8,907 bases of DNA from an uncultured Rhodoferax sp. (lineage in GTDB: Bacteria > Pseudomonadota > Gammaproteobacteria > Burkholderiales > Burkholderiaceae_C): the NCBI GenBank assembly GCA_936943465.1, contig CAKZJN010000029.1:1-8907 (forward strand), in the 5' to 3' direction. The notes beneath the pieces were generated by a model. That model did no database searches. It was not told the DNA's origin and saw only the letters and a list, made by a program, of their open reading frames with translations. Positions 5,721 to 8,907 of this stretch are shown here, piece after piece. Positions within the stretch are counted from its first letter, which is position 1, and the number at the start of each line of letters is the position of its first letter. The translations under genes and the position numbers were made by a program.

Positions 5721-8700
5721 ATGCACAAACTGCTAGCGCGCCAGATCAAGCACGTCCTGGGCGTTGAACAGACGCAATGGCTGGATGTGCAGCGCGAGCT
5801 TGCGCAGTTGGCAGATTCCCCGTCGCTGTCGGCGTCGGCACGGTCGGCATTGACCGGGCTGAGCGGGTTCGTTCAACGGGTGGATGATGCCTACCAGCAA
5901 AACGACCGCGATCTGGATTTGAAGGCCCGCAGCCTGGAGTTGAGCTCGATTGAGCTAACCGAAAGCAATGCCCGTCTGCGCGCCGAACTGGAAAGCCGTA
6001 CCCGGGCGATCGACTCCTTGCGCACCACAGCGCTGGGTCTGATGGAGTTTGTCGATCTGGATGACACCGGCATCATGAACGACAACCTTGAGAGTTTGTC
6101 GGCTCTGATGAGTGAGTTGGTGCGCCAGAAGGAAGAGAGCCAGAAAGACTTGCATGCGGCGTTGACCGATCTGGCACACCAAAAGTTCGCGTTGGACCAG
6201 CATGCCATCGTGAGCATCACCGACGTGAACGGGGTCATCACCTACGCCAACGACAAATTTTGCGAAATCAGCGGCTACTCGCGTCCAGAAATTCTTGGCA
6301 AGTCGCATCGGATGATCAAGTCCGGTGCGCACCACCGGTCCTTTTATGCCGACATGTGGTCCACCATTTTGGCCGGCCGCGTATGGCACGGCGAGATTTG
6401 CAACCGGAGCAAGTCCGGTGCGTTGTACTGGGTCAATGCCACGCTGGTGCCTCTGCGGGATGATTCGGGCAAGCCAACCTTCTTTATTGCGATCCGTACC
6501 GACATTACCGAGCGCAAGCAGATGGAGTCCAACATCAAGGCGGCTGAGGCACGCTTGCGGCGAATCACCAACACCGTTCCAGGCGTTGTGTTTCAGTGGC
6601 AGGCTGGCACGGACTACGACAAGTTCACCTATGTGAGCCCGCGTGTGCAGGAGGTGTTGGGGCTTTCGGTGATTGCGCTGCGCGATGATGCTTCGTTGAT
6701 CATGCAGCAAGTGCTGGACTCCGACCGCAAGCTGATTCGTGCGGGGTTGCGCGATGCGGTCAAGTCAGGCACCGCCTGGCGCGGCGAGTACCGGGTGCGC
6801 CTGCCCAATGGCGCCATTCGCTGGATTCGTTCTGAGATCAACCCGGACCCGGAGCGCACTGCGCAAGGCGATGCCCTGTACACCGGCATCTGGCAGGACG
6901 TTACCGAACGCAAGGAAGCCGATGCGCGTTTGCGCGAAGTGACGGAAAACGTTCCAGTGGCCATTTTCCAGTACCACATGGGGCCCAACGGTTATTACGT
7001 TATTCCGTTCATGAGCCGGGCGATCTTTGACATTTGTGGTGCGCGCGCCGAAGACATCATGCAGGACACCCGCCTGTTGCTGGCCCGCGTACATCCGCAA
7101 GATCAACAGGCCTTTGCAGGCATTCTGGCGCCCGCCAGCGAGCATGCCTTGGTGCAGTCGCTTGATTTCAGAATGGTGCACAAACTCAGCGGTAATGTGG
7201 TCTGGGTGCACGCCGAGGCACACCCGCGCCAGTTGGCGCATGGGCCCTGGGTGTGGAACGGTTACTTCACCGACATTTCTGCCTCCAAAGAGATTGCTGT
7301 TGAACTCCAGCGTGCCAAAGACCAGGCGGTGGCGGCCAGCACGGCCAAGTCCGATTTTCTGGCGAACATGAGCCACGAAATCCGGACGCCGATGAACGGG
7401 GTGTTGGGCATGGCCGATTTGCTGCTCGACACCACGTTGGACGCCGAACAAAGCGAGTACGTTGGTATCGTAAAAAGTTCGGCCGATGCCTTGTTGCGGG
7501 TGATCAACGACATTCTGGATTTCTCCAAGATCGAGGCTGGCAAGCTGCTGATTGAAAACATCGGCTTCAACCTGTCCACTTCGTTGGATGAGACCCTGAA
7601 GGCTGTGTCGCTGCGTGCGCGAGACAAGGGGCTGGAGTTGCTGTGCGACATTGCCCCGGACGTGCCCCTGTCGGTTATTGGCGACCCGGGTCGTTTGCGC
7701 CAGATTCTGGTGAACCTGCTGGGCAATGCGATCAAGTTCACCGCCGAGGGTTCGGTGGTGGTACACGTGGCGCGCGACTACGAAGATCCGCAAGGCTTGC
7801 TGTTGCACTTCTCGGTAACCGATACCGGTATCGGCATTGCGTCCGACAAGCTGGACACTATTTTTGAAGCCTTCTCGCAGGAAGACAGCTCGACCACCCG
7901 GCGCTTTGGCGGCACCGGGCTGGGGCTCACCATTTGCGCGCGACTGGTGCAGGCCATGGGGGGAAAGATCTGGGTCGAGAGTGAGTTGGGCCGTGGCAGT
8001 GTTTTCCACTTTACCCTGCGTGTGGGGCTGGACCGTAGCCAGGAACAACCCGAAGTGCCCGAGTTTTCTTTCCAGGGCCTGCGGATGCTCGTGGTGGATG
8101 ACCTGGAGGTCAATCGCACGGTGATTGCGCGCGGGCTGGAGGCCGAAGGCGTTCGGGTGCAGGCGGTGGTCAGCGGTGCGGACGCCATTGCCTGGTTGCA
8201 AAGTGAGGCGACGCAAGGTGCCCCCTGTGATTTGGTGTTGCTGGATGCGCTGATGCCAGATATGGACGGTTTTGCCTTGGCACATCGCATTGCGGCTTTG
8301 CCGCACTGTGGCAGCTTGCCCATGGTAATGCTGTCGAGTTCTGGCGTGCGGGGCGACGCGCAACGTTCGCGTGAAGCGGGCATTGCAGCCTATGTGTCCA
8401 AGCCGGTTTCGCGCAGCGATCTGCACACCGTGCTGGCGCGGGTGTTGCACCTGAATCTGGACACGCCGGTCAGCTTTGAGCTGCCATCTGCCCCACGCAT
8501 GGAACAACTGACCCTGGATGTGCTGCTGGTCGAAGACAACGCCATCAACCAAAAGCTGGCGATCGCTCTGCTGGAGCGCTGGGGCCATCGGGTGACGGTC
8601 GCGGAAAATGGTCAAGTGGCGCTGGATCAGGTGGCTATCCACAGCTATGACGTGTTGCTGATGGACATGATGATGCCGGTGATGGATGGTCTGGAGGCGA

Positions 8701-8907
8701 CCCGCCGGATTCGGGCGTTGAGCACGCCTGCAGCACGGGTACCGATCATCGCCATGACGGCCAATGCCATGGAGTCGGACCGTGAACGCTGTTTGGAAGC
8801 GGGCATGAATGACTACATTTCCAAGCCGATCAAGGCACAGGAGTTGCAGGACATGCTGGCCCGATTGGCAAACAATGTGCCGTCACAACCTGTGGAACTG
8901 GACGGGG
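5721..8907 (+). CDS. Soluble three-PAS hybrid histidine kinase with two receiver domains (3' end outside window)
   Basis: The frame is open without a stop for 1062 residues to the window end. Order: a helical, coiled-coil-like N-terminus (1-150); PAS1 (about 155-270, ending TDITERK); PAS2 (about 278-400, ending DVTERK); PAS3 (about 404-522); HisKA (about 541-607) with phosphorylation site His552 in MSHEIRTPMNG; HATPase (about 654-770) with N-box Asn665/Asn669, G1 DTGIGI (from Asp701), F box FEAFSQED (from Phe715) and G2 FGGTGLGL; receiver 1 (about 787-905, Asp793/Asp794, phospho-Asp842, Lys894); receiver 2 (about 932-1050, Glu938/Asp939, phospho-Asp982, Lys1035). All catalytic residues are present. 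There is no membrane segment, so the kinase is cytoplasmic, which suits input from the FIST protein encoded 19 nt upstream. PAS1 (W-HGEICNRSKSG-YWVN) is of the Aer-like style. An Hpt domain may follow beyond the end. The Shine-Dalgarno before ATG 5721 is weak. NahK-like function is inference. Confidence 0.95.
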   Translation, partial: MHKLLARQIKHVLGVEQTQWLDVQRELAQLADSPSLSASARSALTGLSGFVQRVDDAYQQNDRDLDLKARSLELSSIELTESNARLRAELESRTRAIDSLRTTALGLMEFVDLDDTGIMNDNLESLSALMSELVRQKEESQKDLHAALTDLAHQKFALDQHAIVSITDVNGVITYANDKFCEISGYSRPEILGKSHRMIKSGAHHRSFYADMWSTILAGRVWHGEICNRSKSGALYWVNATLVPLRDDSGKPTFFIAIRTDITERKQMESNIKAAEARLRRITNTVPGVVFQWQAGTDYDKFTYVSPRVQEVLGLSVIALRDDASLIMQQVLDSDRKLIRAGLRDAVKSGTAWRGEYRVRLPNGAIRWIRSEINPDPERTAQGDALYTGIWQDVTERKEADARLREVTENVPVAIFQYHMGPNGYYVIPFMSRAIFDICGARAEDIMQDTRLLLARVHPQDQQAFAGILAPASEHALVQSLDFRMVHKLSGNVVWVHAEAHPRQLAHGPWVWNGYFTDISASKEIAVELQRAKDQAVAASTAKSDFLANMSHEIRTPMNGVLGMADLLLDTTLDAEQSEYVGIVKSSADALLRVINDILDFSKIEAGKLLIENIGFNLSTSLDETLKAVSLRARDKGLELLCDIAPDVPLSVIGDPGRLRQILVNLLGNAIKFTAEGSVVVHVARDYEDPQGLLLHFSVTDTGIGIASDKLDTIFEAFSQEDSSTTRRFGGTGLGLTICARLVQAMGGKIWVESELGRGSVFHFTLRVGLDRSQEQPEVPEFSFQGLRMLVVDDLEVNRTVIARGLEAEGVRVQAVVSGADAIAWLQSEATQGAPCDLVLLDALMPDMDGFALAHRIAALPHCGSLPMVMLSSSGVRGDAQRSREAGIAAYVSKPVSRSDLHTVLARVLHLNLDTPVSFELPSAPRMEQLTLDVLLVEDNAINQKLAIALLERWGHRVTVAENGQVALDQVAIHSYDVLLMDMMMPVMDGLEATRRIRALSTPAARVPIIAMTANAMESDRERCLEAGMNDYISKPIKAQELQDMLARLANNVPSQPVELDG

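Noticed and set aside
6765..8642. A 625-residue open frame on the minus strand across the kinase
   Set aside because: It lies antisense to clearly conserved HisKA, HATPase and receiver domains. Its product is rich in His, Gln and Arg with no recognisable domain, as expected for a shadow frame in GC-rich DNA.

Overview
The window is ordinary chromosomal DNA from a betaproteobacterium, most likely Burkholderiales and probably a Comamonadaceae/Rhodoferax-like organism. The evidence is the look of the proteins, the short Trp-rich membrane protein beside lgt (a gene type I know from this order), and the moderately GC-rich, tightly packed coding. The placement comes from recognising sequences, not from a database search. 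There is no sign of mobile elements, CRISPR arrays, tRNA or rRNA.

Layout. (1) Bases 1-423 are the 3' end of an acetyl-CoA synthetase gene (acs), followed by a strong hairpin terminator whose A and T tracts could let it work in both directions. (2) A small periplasmic class I cytochrome c gene converges on acs from the minus strand. (3) Divergent from it is a short gene for a Trp-rich membrane protein, then lgt (prolipoprotein diacylglyceryl transferase). (4) Close behind lgt come a crotonase-fold (enoyl-CoA hydratase/isomerase family) gene and a malonyl-CoA synthetase gene (matB-like). Gaps of 3 and 7 nt suggest co-transcription. (5) After a 113-bp gap comes a two-gene signalling unit: a soluble FIST-domain sensor, and 19 nt later a large soluble hybrid histidine kinase. 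The kinase has an N-terminal helical region, three PAS domains, HisKA, HATPase and two receiver domains. It has no stop codon before the window ends, so its C-terminus is missing.

How the genes work together. acs and matB both make short acyl-CoA thioesters (acetyl-CoA and malonyl-CoA) from free acids. The crotonase-like protein probably acts on a CoA ester related to the matB product, but it lacks one of the two canonical hydratase glutamates and its reaction cannot be read from sequence. The FIST/hybrid-kinase pair is the most interesting part. Its organisation resembles NosP-NahK operons, in which a FIST haemoprotein that binds nitric oxide controls a co-encoded PAS hybrid kinase. Whether this FIST protein binds haem or NO is inference. 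No cognate output regulator is visible.
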